Assembly: GCF_950295315.1 (NCBI RefSeq)
Contig: NC_080175.1
Span: forward strand, 81,376,066-81,440,065
DNA from: Erinaceus europaeus
Lineage: Eukaryota > Chordata > Mammalia > Eulipotyphla > Erinaceidae
Length of the DNA stretch: 64,000 nucleotides
Direction: 5' to 3'
Shown: piece by piece, positions 44,555 through 55,899 of the stretch
Layout: each line of letters opens with the position of its first letter
Numbering within the stretch: position 1 is the stretch's first letter
The notes under the pieces: model-generated
The model's input: the letters and a program-made list of their open reading frames with translations, nothing else
Database searches by the model: none
What the model was told of the DNA's origin: nothing
Made by a program: the position numbers and the translations under genes

Positions 44555-44830
44555 TGTGTGGCAGATAGCTTACCCATTAATCTTACTGCTTTGGAGGTCA
44601 CAAGCTTGAGCCCAGTAATCACGTGGGAGCACCATGCACGGGATGGGTCAGGGAGTACATGGGAACTTGGGCAGTTTCCCTGATGGTTGAGTGGTACTGT
44701 GTTACTTCTTCCTTTCTGAATCTCTCCCTTTTAGTCTCTGCCTTTCTCTCTCTGGAATAAAAGGAATGAAAAATCTGGTCCAGAAGAGTGGGACCCACAT
44801 GCAGGAAGCCTGATACTTCAACAATAACAA
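44555..44830 (+). mobile_element. Old tRNA-derived SINE, long form
   Basis: GGCAGATAGCTTACCCATTA head, CAAGCTTGAGCCCAGTAATC B box, GGGAGCACCATGCACGGG, CTGCCTTTCTCTCTCTGG, and a tail around CAACAATAACAAGAAG. Confidence 0.7.
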
Positions 44831-46538
44831 GAAGTTAATTTCTCATGGACAGGACCTGAAAATAGTGTCGGCTTAATGGACATGTGACCTGTACACTGAG
44901 TCCATAGATAGAATGACCTTATTTTTAATATTTCAAGTATTTTTCAGGGAAATTCTTCATAATTTTGAACATAAGGCTTCTACATTTTTATTTTGCACTG
45001 AACCTTGAAAAAGTATGAAGTTGCTTCTGTTTGCAAATATAATTTTGACAGTCATCTGATTCAAAGATAGTCTCAAGTAACACAAGTAATTTTTTCTACT
45101 TTTACTCAATTTCTATACTAGTAGAGTCACTTTATTTACACATAAATTGCTGACTATTCAATTTCAAGCACACTGTAAATATAAAAACTAAGGTAAACAC
45201 ATACTTTCAGGTGATGTTTCGTTACAAACTTTATTTGGGTTCTTCAAATCTACCTTTTTCTCATGGAAGTAGGACAAAGAGAAAATGAAAATCCATTTAT
45301 AAATGTAAACAAGACACATATGTATTGATAAACAGCATTAAAATATTGATTTCTAAATATTTCCTGTATAATTGGCACTTGGGAATCATCTTCCTAACAA
45401 AAAGAAACTGTCTCTGGTAACACATTACTGATGTCACATAAGTCCTCAAATTAGAATGTTCAAGGGTTTCATGTTTGGAGGCGCAACTAAGGAATTATTG
45501 ACATATAAAACTCAAAGTGACAACCCAATTTTCTCTGCAGGAGGATTAAAAAAAAGAGTAATCAAGAAACCTCTTGAAAAAAAAAACTGTGATAACTTGA
45601 TGCTGAATCATTTCAATTGATGAATCTAGTCTACTGCTTCTAATAGATAAGTTGTAAACCATTTCTACGATTGCTTTCCCCAAACAATAAAAGCATACCC
45701 TTAAACCTGACATTTCCACAGTGATGAATCTTAGATGAAATCATGAAATGTCAAAATAAAGATAGGAAAAAAATCCATAGCTGTGCAGATGAAACTATGT
45801 GAGGTCAATAGTTTCATAATGTTTGTGACAGCCACCCATGTTTTTTTTTTTGTATGACAATATTTTTTAATGTGCAATAATTCTATAGCACTGAAAATTA
45901 ATTTTTGACAAGGATATAATTAAATTTACCCCTTTTCCTTTGAGAACACAGAATGATGTGATAAGTAAGTTGTCACTTCAAGGTCATAAATAAGTTAGGT
46001 CTGTAAGCGTATAAAACAAGAAGAATCTCTTGGATCCAAGAGGTGTCCTTTCTCTCTGTCTCTTAATTCTCAATTATATGAGAACAGAGTCACAGACTAT
46101 TGTATCCTCTTAAAACCTAACACAAATAAAAAGAAATTCCATCAGTTTTGGATAAGACCTTTGCTCTAAGCATTATCTTTTATTCCCCTTCCGTCTTCCT
46201 TCCCTCCCTTCCTTCCTTATTTTGTCAAAAAATTACATAAAACTCAGTTCAATTGATTTTAATATTTATATAACATGTTGACAACTCTGATAAGCTGATA
46301 AACTCAAGAGTTAAAGATGTCCAAAATCCAGACAGCTTTCTATATCATTTTTACAAGGTTACATATTTCATTCAGTATGATGAAGATAGGAATTTAAAAA
46401 AATCAGTAAATTAGCAAAATACAATCTAGACACCTGTATTTTAAAATTTCTTTATAGCTTTCATTGCAAATCAAAATAGGTAAGGATGTCCCTTTCACTA
46501 AAGGATACTGAAGAGAAAAGTCTGTATTGTTAAGAAGA
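44831..46538. other. Single-copy intron
   Basis: 1.7 kb without recognised transposons. Short CTTCC repeats at 46196-46218. Confidence 0.5.
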
Positions 46539-46612
46539 TGGAAGGTGAGGAGGATGATGAGGAGGAGGAGAACGAGGAGGAGGAGGAGGAGGAAGAGGAG
46601 GAGGAGGATAAA
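46539..46612 (+). repeat. (GAG)n trinucleotide repeat
   Basis: Imperfect GAG/GAT repeat, pure GGAGGAGGA in the middle. The long Leu-rich minus-strand frame here is an artefact of the repeat. Confidence 0.96.
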
Positions 46613-46893
46613 AAACTTAACTTCCAAAACACCCACTCAAAACAGATAGCAAGTTTATTTGGTGAAAACTATCCAATCACCCAATATTGAGGAATATACA
46701 CAGGGCTGAAGAGGAAACTAAACAGGATAATGGAAATACTTTAATGATATATTTGTAATATTTATTTGTATCAGAAACAAAGTTTTCTTGATTGCTAGCG
46801 TTCCTATCTTTGAGAAATGAGGATCATATGCAATTAATATTTCCATGTCCCAGAATAGGAATAGAAAAAAAATGCTTCACTAATGTTGGTATG

Positions 46894-47021
46894 TCAGCAT
46901 TCAGATTTGCCAAGGCATTAAATTCAGTTGAATTGGGAGGACAAGCTGGTGTCAAAACAGGTGAAACTGGATGTCCTCCCAATTCAACTGAATTTAATGC
47001 CTTGGCAAATCTGAATGCTGA
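46894..47021. repeat. Perfect 50-bp inverted repeat, 28-bp loop
   Basis: 46894-46943 (TCAGCATTCAGATTTGCCAA...) is exactly complementary to 46972-47021. The second arm runs straight into the direct duplication that begins at 47018. Confidence 0.97.
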
Positions 47022-47273
47022 ATATAGTTTTGAAGTTAACAGATTACTTTAAAGATGATTAGTAAATAGAGATTATTAATAAATAGAAACCTTTATAAAT
47101 CCTTGTACATGGGTACACCTGGGAACTGTAAGTACCTGGGACCGTGGATTTAAGCCCGTCTCCCCCACACACCCACACACACACCTACGGACATCTAATC
47201 TTTGACAAAGGTGCCCAGACTATTAAATGGGGAAAGGAGAGTCTCTTCAACAAATGGTGTTGGAAAAAATGGG
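47018..47273 (+). repeat. Direct duplication, copy 1
   Basis: CTGAATATAGTTTTGAAGTT to GGAAAAAATGGG, repeated at 48700-48938. Differences: one 17-bp length change (a short internal duplication near 47056-47080) and two substitutions visible by eye. Confidence 0.95.
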
Positions 47274-48117
47274 AGACCATATAGGATAAGAGGGGTACAA
47301 TTCAATAAAATTCCCATCACCAGCACTCTGTATTCCATCCCCTCCCTTGAAAGCTTTCCTATTCTTTATCCCTTTGGAAGTGTGGACCCAGGACCATTAT
47401 GGGATGCAGAAGGTGGAAGGTCTTGCTTCTGTAATTGCTTCCCCACTGAGCATGGGCATTGATAGATCAATCTATACTGGCAGCCTGTCTCTCTCTTTCC
47501 CTAGTGGGGCGGGGCTCTGGGGAAGCAGAGCTCCAGGACACATTGGTAGTGTCTTCTGCCCAGGGAAGTCCAGTTGGCATCATGGTAACATCTGGAACCT
47601 GGTAGCTGGAAAAGAGTTAACATATAAAGCCATATAAATTGTTGACTAATCATGAACCTCAAGGCTGGAATACTGCAGATGAATATTTGGGCTCTTCCTT
47701 TTGGAAATAGCTAGTAGATCTGTTTTAGGTATATTTCAAAGAGCCCATGACTTTTATTTGTTTTTGCGTGAGCCTGACATCTGATATGCAGGTAGACCCA
47801 AGTTATTGTCTGGGGAGATGATGTCATGACTGTAAAAAGGTCTAGAAATCTGGAATATACATTTTTTATGTGAAGCATATCTTCAAGTCTCAGTAGTAGT
47901 TCTAGAATACAAAGAAATAGAAATATTCCTAGAATAAATAGAAAATTCCAAAATACAGCTCAGTGTGATAAGTTGAATATAGTAGTTGGTCTTTCAAATC
48001 AGTATGTGAAATATTAGTTACTAGATAACTGTGAAATCATATAGAGTAAAAACTAAATTTGGATTCATGTGGCATATCTTCCTCAAAAAATTAGTAATAA
48101 AAGTCTTTGAGACAATG
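47274..48117 (-). repeat. 844-bp inverted duplication, arm A
   Basis: Reverse complement of 49851-50693, with very few differences (for example one extra T at ~47860). It begins AGACCATATAGGATAAGAGG and ends GTCTTTGAGACAATG. It carries an antisense L1 3'UTR (about 47274-47840) plus ~280 bp of non-repeat sequence. Confidence 0.96.
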
Positions 48118-48699
48118 TAAAGCCTTCTAATCAGAAAAAAAATTATGACTAATCGTTTATTCAGAAAACAATTAATGGATTTTTGGAATAAATAATTGTG
48201 TTCAAAAGTGTACTGTAGATTTATTATTTGATAGGTCAGTGACTTGTGATGATTACAGTAAATTGTTAACCCAGTGTTTTAAAAAGTACTCATTTATTTT
48301 GTTCTATTGTTTTTAAATTTCAAGATTGGTTACTACAAGCATTCTGCTTGCTCATCATAAATTTCATTAGACATTTACCTTAAGAATATCATTCTGTCTA
48401 AATGTTTGCTGATTATAACTTTTTCTGAATACTTACACAGTTTAATTGAAGTTATAGTAAAATTTATCATCTAATTAATGGAATATGTCTGAGAATAAAG
48501 AAATAAAATGATAATTAAATGCATAAGGAATTAATATGGTTTCAGCAAAATAACAACTCTTACTCAGCACCCATTTTTAGTGTATAGATGACATTGAGTG
48601 TATTGAAGTTGTTTGACAAAATCATAATGGAGTTAATTCTGTGTGATAACTCTAGATTTTCTTATTTACATATGACAAACAATAGCACTACTAAGTACA
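48118..48699. other. Single-copy intron between the duplication blocks
   Basis: AT-rich sequence not repeated elsewhere in the window. Confidence 0.6.
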
Positions 48700-48938
48700 C
48701 TGAATATAGTTTTGAAGTTAACAGATTACTTTAAAGATTATTAATAAATAGAAACCTTTATAAATCCTTGTACATGGGTACACCTGGGAACTGCAAGTAC
48801 CTGGGACCGTGGATTTAAGCCCGTCTCCCCCACACACCCACACACACACCTACGGACATCTAATCTTTGACAAAGGTGCCCAGACTATTAAATGGGGAAA
48901 GGAGAGTCTCTTCAACAAATGGTATTGGAAAAAATGGG
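48700..48938 (+). repeat. Direct duplication, copy 2
   Basis: Same as 47018-47273 without the 17-bp addition. Here the match runs on into further L1 ORF2 sequence, so this is probably the parental copy. Confidence 0.95.
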
Positions 48939-49478
48939 TTGAAACATGCAGAAGAATGAAACTGAACCACTATATTTCACCAAACACAAAACTAAATTCT
49001 AAGTGGATGAAGGACTTGGATGTTAGACCAGAAACTATCAGATACTTAGAGATAATATTGGCAGAACTCTTTTCCATCTAAATTTTAAAGACATCTCCAA
49101 TGAAACAAATCCAATTATAAAGAAGACAAAAACAAAAAATAAACTAATGGTACTACATCAAATTAAAAAGCTTCACAGCAAAAGAAACCAATATCCAAAT
49201 AAAGAGACCCTTCACAGAATGGGAGAAGATCGTTATATGCCATACATGAGACAAGAGGCTAATAACCAAAATACATAGAGAGCTTGCCAAATTCAACAAG
49301 AAAACAAATGACTCCAACCAAAAATGGGAAAGGACATGAACAGAATGTTTACCACAGAAGAGATCTGAAAGGCAGAGAAACATATGAGAAAATGCTCCAA
49401 ATCACTGGTTTTCAGAGAAATGCAAATAAAGACAACAATGAGATATCACTTCACTCCTGTGAGAATGTAGTACATCAA
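48862..49478 (+). mobile_element. L1 ORF2 C-terminal fragment
   Basis: Sense ORF2: YGHLIFDKGAQTIKWGKESL, NKWYWKKWVETCRRMKLNH, LDVRPETIRYLE, then frameshifted stretches corresponding to the KLHSKRNQYPNK region, ending GAGATATCACTTCACTCC. No 3'UTR. Confidence 0.9.
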
Positions 49479-49712
49479 GCCCCTGTCCCCACCTAGAAGA
49501 GGGAAACTTCTCCAGTAGTTAAGCATTGCTGCGAGTGTCTCTCTGTTCCTCTCTAACTCTCTAGCTCTTCTTCTCCTCTCAATTTCTTTTGGTCTGTCTG
49601 CAAAAAGAAAAATAATGATCACAGGGAGTAGTGGATTGACCACTCAGGCACTAAACCTTAGCAATAACCCTGATGGCAAAAATAAGAATAATTTAAATAA
49701 AAAATAAAAATT
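49478..49712 (+). mobile_element. Old tRNA-derived SINE
   Basis: AAGCCCCTGTCCCCACCTAG, TTGCTGCGAGTGTCTCTCTG, GGGAGTAGTGGATTGACCAC and AGCAATAACCCTGATGGC, with A-rich tail. The head is missing. Confidence 0.8.
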
Positions 49713-49850
49713 ATTGTATAAGATTCTACAGATCATATAAACTGGGGAATGATTAGTGTCTTGCTCAGATTTTTATGATAGGTAAACAACAATATTACAA
49801 TCTTATTTAGATTTAATTTCAATACATTTCTTCAAGAAATTCAATTATTT

Positions 49851-50693
49851 CATTGTCTCAAAGACTTTTATTACTAATTTTTTGAGGAAGATATGCCACA
49901 TGAATCCAAATTTAGTTTTTACTCTATATGATTTCACAGTTATCTAGTAACTAATATTTCACATACTGATTTGAAAGACCAACTACTATACTCAACTTAT
50001 CACACTGAGCTGTATTTTGGAATTTTCTATTTATTCTAGGAATATTTCTATTTCTTTGTATTCTAGAACTACTACTGAGACTTGAAGATATGCTTCACAT
50101 AAAAATGTATATTCCAGATTTCTAGACCTTTTTACAGTCATGACATCATCTCTCCAGACAATAACTTGGGTCTACCTGCATATCAGATGTCAGGCTCACG
50201 CAAAAACAAATAAAAGTCATGGGCTCTTTGAAATATACCTAAAACAGATCTACTAGCTATTTCCAAAAGGAAGAGCCCAAATATTCATCTGCAGTATTCC
50301 AGCCTTGAGGTTCATGATTAGTCAACAATTTATATGGCTTTATATGTTAACTCTTTTCCAGCTACCAGGTTCCAGATGTTACCATGATGCCAACTGGACT
50401 TCCCTGGGCAGAAGACACTACCAATGTGTCCTGGAGCTCTGCTTCCCCAGAGCCCCACCCCACTAGGGAAAGAGAGAGACAGGCTGCCAGTATAGATTGA
50501 TCTATCAATGCCCATGCTCAGTGGGGAAGCAATTACAGAAGCAAGACCTTCCACCTTCTGCATCCCATAATGGTCCTGGGTCCACACTTCCAAAGGGATA
50601 AAGAATAGGAAAGCTTTCAAGGGAGGGGATGGAATACAGAGTGCTGGTGATGGGAATTTTATTGAATTGTACCCCTCTTATCCTATATGGTCT
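49851..50693 (+). repeat. 844-bp inverted duplication, arm B
   Basis: Partner of 47274-48117. The L1 3'UTR inside this arm continues beyond the duplicated part into its own end (TTTTATAAATAATTTTC to about 50725), so arm B is most likely the source. Confidence 0.95.
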
Positions 50694-50728
50694 TGTCAAT
50701 ATTTCCATTTTATAAATAATTTTCTTAA
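50110..50728 (+). mobile_element. L1 3'UTR fragment in arm B
   Basis: TGGGCTCTTTGAAATATACC, TAGTCAACAATTTATATGGC, GCTACCAGGTTCCAGATGTT, AATGTGTCCTGGAGCTCTGC, AATTGTACCCCTCTTATCC, with degraded poly(A). Confidence 0.9.
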
Positions 50729-50734
50729 GAAGGA

Positions 50735-51012
50735 TTTTTTTTTCTTAGCCACTCATCTGCTGTTGTACACCTAGGCTGCTTCCAAGTTTGGTCTACCAGA
50801 AATTATGTTGCTATGAATATAGTATACATAGACTTTTTTACATAGGTGTGTTTGTTTCTTTAGAGTATATTCCCAGGAGAGGAATTACTGGCAGTCTTCT
50901 GAGATTTCTCCAGACTGTTCTCTTAGCTGGAATTGATTGGATTAATTTACATTCCCACCAACACTGCAAAAGGGTTCCTTGACGCCTGCAACTTCTCCAA
51001 CATTTGCTAAGA
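50735..51012 (-). mobile_element. Older L1 ORF2 segment, inverted half of a twin-primed copy
   Basis: CTTAGCCACTCATCTGCTGT, CCCAGGAGAGGAATTACTGG and TTACATTCCCACCAACACTG are antisense ORF2 C-terminus. It joins a sense 3' part at ~51013. Confidence 0.8.
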
Positions 51013-51440
51013 CAATTGTAGTAAATATTCACAATGTATAATACTCAGCCATTAAGAATTATGAAATCACTTTCTCCACCTCATCATGGATGAAACTTGA
51101 AGGAATCATGTAAAGTTAGATATGGCAGAAAGAGAAGGATGAATATGATCTCACTTAAAGCAGAATTTAAGAAACTAGAACACCAACGGTGAACACAGAG
51201 TACAACTTGGAGTGACTTGGGTATATTGCACCAAAGCAAAGGGCACTAAGGAGTAAAGGATGGGAGGGTCTCAGGGGAGAGAGACAGTTGGGAGGGGGTT
51301 GGGGTCCTGGTACATTATGGTGGAAAAGGACTTAGTCTGTGAATGAAATAGTTTTGCAGACAATTATCAAGATGAGAAATTCTACCATGTGTCAAAAACT
51401 ATACTACAAATAATTAACCCCCTAATAAAAATGAAAAATA
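51013..51440 (+). mobile_element. Older L1 3' half of the twin-primed copy
   Basis: AATACTCAGCCATTAAGAAT, GGATGAAACTTGAAGGAATC, GAGAGAGACAGTTGGGAGGG, and a closing CTAATAAAAATGAAAAATA. Confidence 0.8.
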
Positions 51441-51617
51441 TGTCCTAATTTTATTACTTTTTCCATAGAGACTTTGATATGATTACCAATTAATAGTTCT
51501 ATTAAAGCTGTAATCAATTTTTATATTGAAATGAAAAAAATTAAACACCTTTCTGGTACTGAATATATAGGAAAAAATGACTTTAATATCATCTCATTTG
51601 TTCAAGTGATCTTTTCT

Positions 51618-51765
51618 GTCCCTTCCTGCAATGGGAAAGCTTCCTGAGAAGTGAAGTAATGCTGTAGGTGCCTCTCTTTCTCCTTTCCTAGCTCCCCCTT
51701 CTCTTGCAATTTCTCTGTCTCTATACAATAAATTAAATGAATAAATAATAGAGAAAGCAAAAAAA
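51618..51765 (+). mobile_element. SINE body-tail fragment
   Basis: CCTGCAATGGGAAAGCTTCC, GTAGGTGCCTCTCTTTCTC, CTTCTCTTGCAATTTCTCTG and ACAATAAATTAAATGAATAA. Confidence 0.8.
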
Positions 51766-52325
51766 GCTATCTCCATATACTGTAGTATTTTCATTTGAAT
51801 ATTTGATTATGAGAGTATTTTTAACATCATACTTCCTAATTAATAACATATTACTATGCTTCTACTTTTGAAGCTGGTATAATTTGATATTGTCTTCAGT
51901 GTTTAGGTTCTTCTAATAATGTATTAGAATTTTATAATATCTCAATAACTTAGTTTATTGTAATATTTTACAGAAAACATTTTTATGTAGTAACTAGCTT
52001 TTGGGGAGCAGAAACAAAAAAAATTCACCTCAAAAGTTTAACAAATATTTAATTTTCTAAAAAATAGCTCGCTCTATCTACCTACCTATCAGGGTACTCT
52101 ACAAAAAGAGAAAAATATGTATGTTGATACTCTTTAATTTAGTAAGAAAAATAAGATTATTAATTAATTCTGTTTTATATTATGAAAAATGAGCTATTTG
52201 GGCTGTCAAATCTTAACTTAGTAGGATACATTGACAAGCTAGAAATTCAGGAAAAAATTGACTTGCAGAGAAGTCCGTTTGGGGGATATTTCAGCATTCA
52301 TTCAGCTGGAGAACTGGAATATCAC
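51766..52325. other. Single-copy intron
   Basis: No repeat recognised. A minor antisense SINE trace (CATGCTTGGAAGCCTAATAC) follows at 52326-52405. Confidence 0.45.
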
Positions 52326-52427
52326 TCTGATTCATGCTATGCCAAAATTAAATTCTGAACCTCATGCTTGGAAGCCTAATACCCTATCCACCATGCCACT
52401 TCCTAGACTGCAAATGCTTATAATATC

Positions 52428-52709
52428 TTTTATATTTATTTACATATTTATTCCCTTTTGTTGCCCTTGTTGTTTTATTGTTGTAGTTATTATTGTTATT
52501 GTCATTTTTGGATAGGACAGAGTGAAATGGAGAGGGGAAAGAAAGACAGAGAGGGGGAGAGAAAGACAGACACCTGCAGACTTGCTTCACTGCTTGTGAA
52601 GCGACCTCCCTGCAGGTGGGGAGCTGGGGGCTTGAACCGGGATCCTTACGCTGGTCCTTGCACTTTGTGCCAAGTGTGCTTAACTCACTACGTTACTGCC
52701 CGACTCCCT
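52428..52709 (-). mobile_element. SINE-A, full length
   Basis: Antisense: ATTCCCTTTTGTTGCCCTTG, GGATAGGACAGAGTGAAATG, CTCCCTGCAGGTGGGGAGC and ACTGCCCGACTCCCT. Imperfect flanking copies of AAATGCTTATAATATCTTTT (about 52411) and AAATGCTTATAGTCTTT (about 52716). Confidence 0.94.
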
Positions 52710-52734
52710 GTATTAAAATGCTTATAGTCTTTAA

Positions 52735-53454
52735 GCCAAGGTTATCTCAAAAACAATACTACTACTAGGAAAGGGATTTTTCAACATTCCACAGTTAATA
52801 ACTACATAATTAAATGTTCATCTTTCTCTTTCTTACTCTCTCATGCTCTATTTTTCTCTCTTCCTGGTTTTATTATTTTGAGTGAAATTCCATAACAAAA
52901 TTAAGTTGTTAGAAAGTTATTAATATCATCACATAAAATATACCATTTTTGTCACATGTAATTATTTCTTACAAAATGATAAATCAGAATATTTCGTGGA
53001 CATGTAGCAAATAAAAGGTTTCAGACATATATTGGACAAATGTTTACTTTGTCTGAAGTTATAGCACAATGTCAGCTTGAAATGAAAAATATCTTCAATA
53101 TTAGAATAGATATTCTAAAATGTTATGCAGAAATGCCTTCTTTTTAAATGAAAAAGATAACGTACTTTCTGTCTAAAATTTGTAAGGCTGTAGGACTTTC
53201 TGACTGAGTCTTTAATTCTCCAGGCAAAGATCAAACTGCTAGCCAGAAATATTGTGGAGGTAAGCAATGTGATGCCATTCCTGACATTTATTTTTTTAAA
53301 TGTTGGTACCTGTAATTAATGTCATGAGCGACTAGATATGATGCTTTCCTATGCAAAGACAATATGAACCACTTAAAACTAGCTGTCATTCTTGACAGTG
53401 ACTAAAATGAATGCCTGTGGTTAAAATATCATTACTTAACATGACATCTGCTGA
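52735..53454. other. Single-copy intron
   Basis: No recognised repeat. Confidence 0.5.
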
Positions 53455-53625
53455 AAAAGACTCTGGGGCAGGGGGAGGGTTCACTTCTAGAACATGACGG
53501 CACAGGACAACCTAGAGGGGGACGAATTGTTATGTTGAAAACTGAGAAATGTTACACATGTACAAACAATTATATTTTGCTATTGACTGTAAACCATTAA
53601 TCCCCCTCAAGAAAGAAAAAAAAAA
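53455..53625 (+). mobile_element. Older LINE 3' end
   Basis: CTGGGGCAGGGGGAGGG, ATTTTGCTATTGACTGTAAA and CCATTAATCCCCCTCAAG with poly(A). Same closing motif as 6745-6895. Confidence 0.65.
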
Positions 53626-53943
53626 GATGACACCTGCATAAAAATGTCAATGCTTATAGGAAATCTGTAGAAAGTATACAACAGTTCTGGAAAAATTTAC
53701 ATTTGAATTTATAATATGCTATGCCAAGAACTATTCACATTTTTTTCTATTTTCTAACAAGTTTTACAAAATAAAAACTATTTACATATAAGTATGCTAT
53801 CATACATCACTTTTTAAAAATAAAATTATGAAAGTGTACATGCCATTTACAAATCAACTCCAAATTACCAGTTACACTATATTCTGAAATAATATAGGGA
53901 AAAGGAAACATTTTCAATGTGATAGATGTGAGTTGGTAAAACA
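53626..53943. other. Single-copy intron
   Basis: No recognised repeat. Confidence 0.45.
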
Positions 53944-54020
53944 TATTAGTATTTATTTATTTATTGGTCAGAGACAGAAAAATGGAGGGGGGAAGGGGAG
54001 ATAAAGAAGGGAGAGACATA
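53944..54020 (-). mobile_element. SINE-B 3' half
   Basis: Antisense tail and body only (TTTATTTATTGGTCAGAGAC, AGAAGGGAGAGACATACAG), cut where the sense SINE begins. Confidence 0.75.
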
Positions 54021-54026
54021 CAGAGG

Positions 54027-54208
54027 GCCAGCTGGTGGTACATTTGGTTAAGCACACACATTACCATATGCAAGAGCCCAAGTTCAGGCCTCTGATCCCC
54101 ACCTGCAGGGAGATGTTTCACAAGCCGTAAGTAAAGCACGTCTGTAGGTATCTCTCCCTCTCCTTTTCTAACACCGACTCCCCTCTCAATTTATCTTTGT
54201 CATATCCA
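54027..54208 (+). mobile_element. SINE-B (tail separated by an L1)
   Basis: GGCCAGCTGGTGGTACATTT, GGTTAAGCACACACATTACC, CCACCTGCAGGGAGATG, CCCTCTCAATTTATCTTTG. The tail module GGACACCAGGAACAGTAGAT to GTCCTGGTGGCAG is found at 55900-55965, beyond the L1 at 54222-55870, which probably inserted into the SINE's A-rich tract. Confidence 0.82.
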
Positions 54209-54221
54209 ATTAAAAAACAGA

Positions 54222-55486
54222 AAGAATGGGATCATCCCATACTCATCTTTGTCTTTCTGATTTAGCTCACTTAACATAATTCCTTCTAAGTCCATCCAAG
54301 ATGGGCCAGAGAAGGTGGGTTCATTGTTCTTAATAGCTGCATAGTATTCCATTGTGTAAATATACTGCAGCTTTCTCAGCCATTCATCTGTTGTTGGACA
54401 CCTGGGTTGCTTCCAGCTTTTAGCTATTATGAATCGTGTTGCTATGAACATCAGTGTGTACATGTCTCTTTGGTTGGGTGTTATGTCGTCCTTGGGGTAT
54501 ATCCCTAGGAGAGGAATTACTGGGTCATATGGAAGGCTACATGTCTAGCCTTGTGAGGGTCCTCCAGACTGCTCTCCACAGGGGTTAGACCAATTTACAT
54601 TCCCACCAGCAGTACAGAAGGGTTCCTTTGTCCTTACCACCTCTCCAGCATTTGTTGCTGCTGTCCTTTTTGATGTATGCCATTCTCACAGGCGTGAGAT
54701 GGTATCTCAATGTTGTCTTTATTTGCATTTCTCTGACAATCAGTGACCTGGAGCAATTTTTCATGTGTTCCTTAGCCTTTTGGATCTCTTCTGTAGTGAA
54801 TATTCTGTTTGTGTCCTCTGCCCATTTTTGGATGGGGTCATTTGCTTTTTTGTTGCTAAGTTTGCTGAGCTCTTTGTATATTTTGGTTATTAGTCTCTTG
54901 TCTGACGTATGGCATGTGAAGATTTTCTCCCATTTTGTGAGTGGTCTCTTTGTTTGTGCGATAGTTTCTTTGGCTGTGTAGAAGCTTTTCAATTTGACAT
55001 TGCCCTATTAATTTGTTTTTGTTTTAGTCTTCCTTGCAGTTGAGTTATAATTATCAAAGATGTCCTTGAGTTTTAGGTGGAAAAGTGTTCCACCAATGTT
55101 TTCCTCTAAGTATTTGATAGTTTCTGCTCTAATATCCAGGTCCTTTATTCATTTGGAATTGATTTTTGTTTCTGGTGAGATAAAGTTGTTCAGTTTTATT
55201 CTGTTGCATGTTTCAACCCAGTTTTCCCAGCACCATTTATTGAAGAGAGCCTCCTTCCTCCATTTAATACTTTGGCCCCCCTTATCAAAGATTAATGTCC
55301 ATAGGTGTGGGGCTTTTAGTTCTGGGATTTCAATTCTGTTCCACTGGTCTATATACCTACTTTTGTTCTAGTATCAGGCTGTTTTGATGATGATGGCCTT
55401 ATAATATAGTTTGAGATCTGGGAGTGTGATGCCTCCATTTTTGTTTCTTTTCTTCAAGATTTTTTTTGGTGATTCTAACTATTTTT
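54222..55486 (-). mobile_element. L1 ORF2 segment, inverted half of a twin-primed copy
   Basis: Antisense ORF2 with the C-terminus open: [60 protein letters not shown]. It meets a sense L1 3'UTR near 55490. Confidence 0.92.
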
Positions 55487-55489
55487 TCA

Positions 55490-55872
55490 TCCACAGGTTC
55501 CAGAAGCTACCATGATGCCAACCAGACTTCCCTGAGCAGACAACCCCACCACCAATATGTCCTGGAACCCCACTACCTCAGAGTCCTGCCCCACTAGGGA
55601 GAGAGAAAGAGACAGGCTGGGAATATTGATTGACCTACCAATGCCCATGTTCAGCGGGGAAGCAATTACAGAAGCCAGACCTTCCACCTTCTGAACAGTA
55701 TAATGACCCTGGGTCTATAATCCTAGAGGAATAAAGAATAGGAGAGCTATCAGGGGAGGGGATAGGATAAGGAGTTCTGGTAGTGGGAATTGTGTGGAAT
55801 TGCACCACTCTTATCCTATGGTTTTGGCAGTGTTTCCTTTTTATAAATAAAAAAAATATTTAAAAAAAAATA
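55490..55872 (+). mobile_element. L1 3'UTR half of the twin-primed copy
   Basis: CAGGTTCCAGAAGCTACCAT, CCACTAGGGAGAGAGAAAGA, GAAGCAATTACAGAAGCCAG, TTGTGTGGAATTGCACCAC, TTTATAAATAAAAAAAATAT. About 1 kb of 3'UTR between the two halves is missing, a deletion often seen with twin priming. Confidence 0.9.
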
Positions 55873-55899
55873 GAAAGAAAAAAGAAAAAGAAAAAAAGG

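Noticed and set aside
46403..46636. Leucine-rich 77 aa minus-strand frame
   Set aside because: Produced by the (GAG)n microsatellite read on the opposite strand.
47018..50693. Assembly artefact as explanation of the duplicated blocks
   Set aside because: Copies differ by substitutions and small indels and the joints are sharp and different in type. An artefact cannot be excluded without reads, but is the less likely reading.
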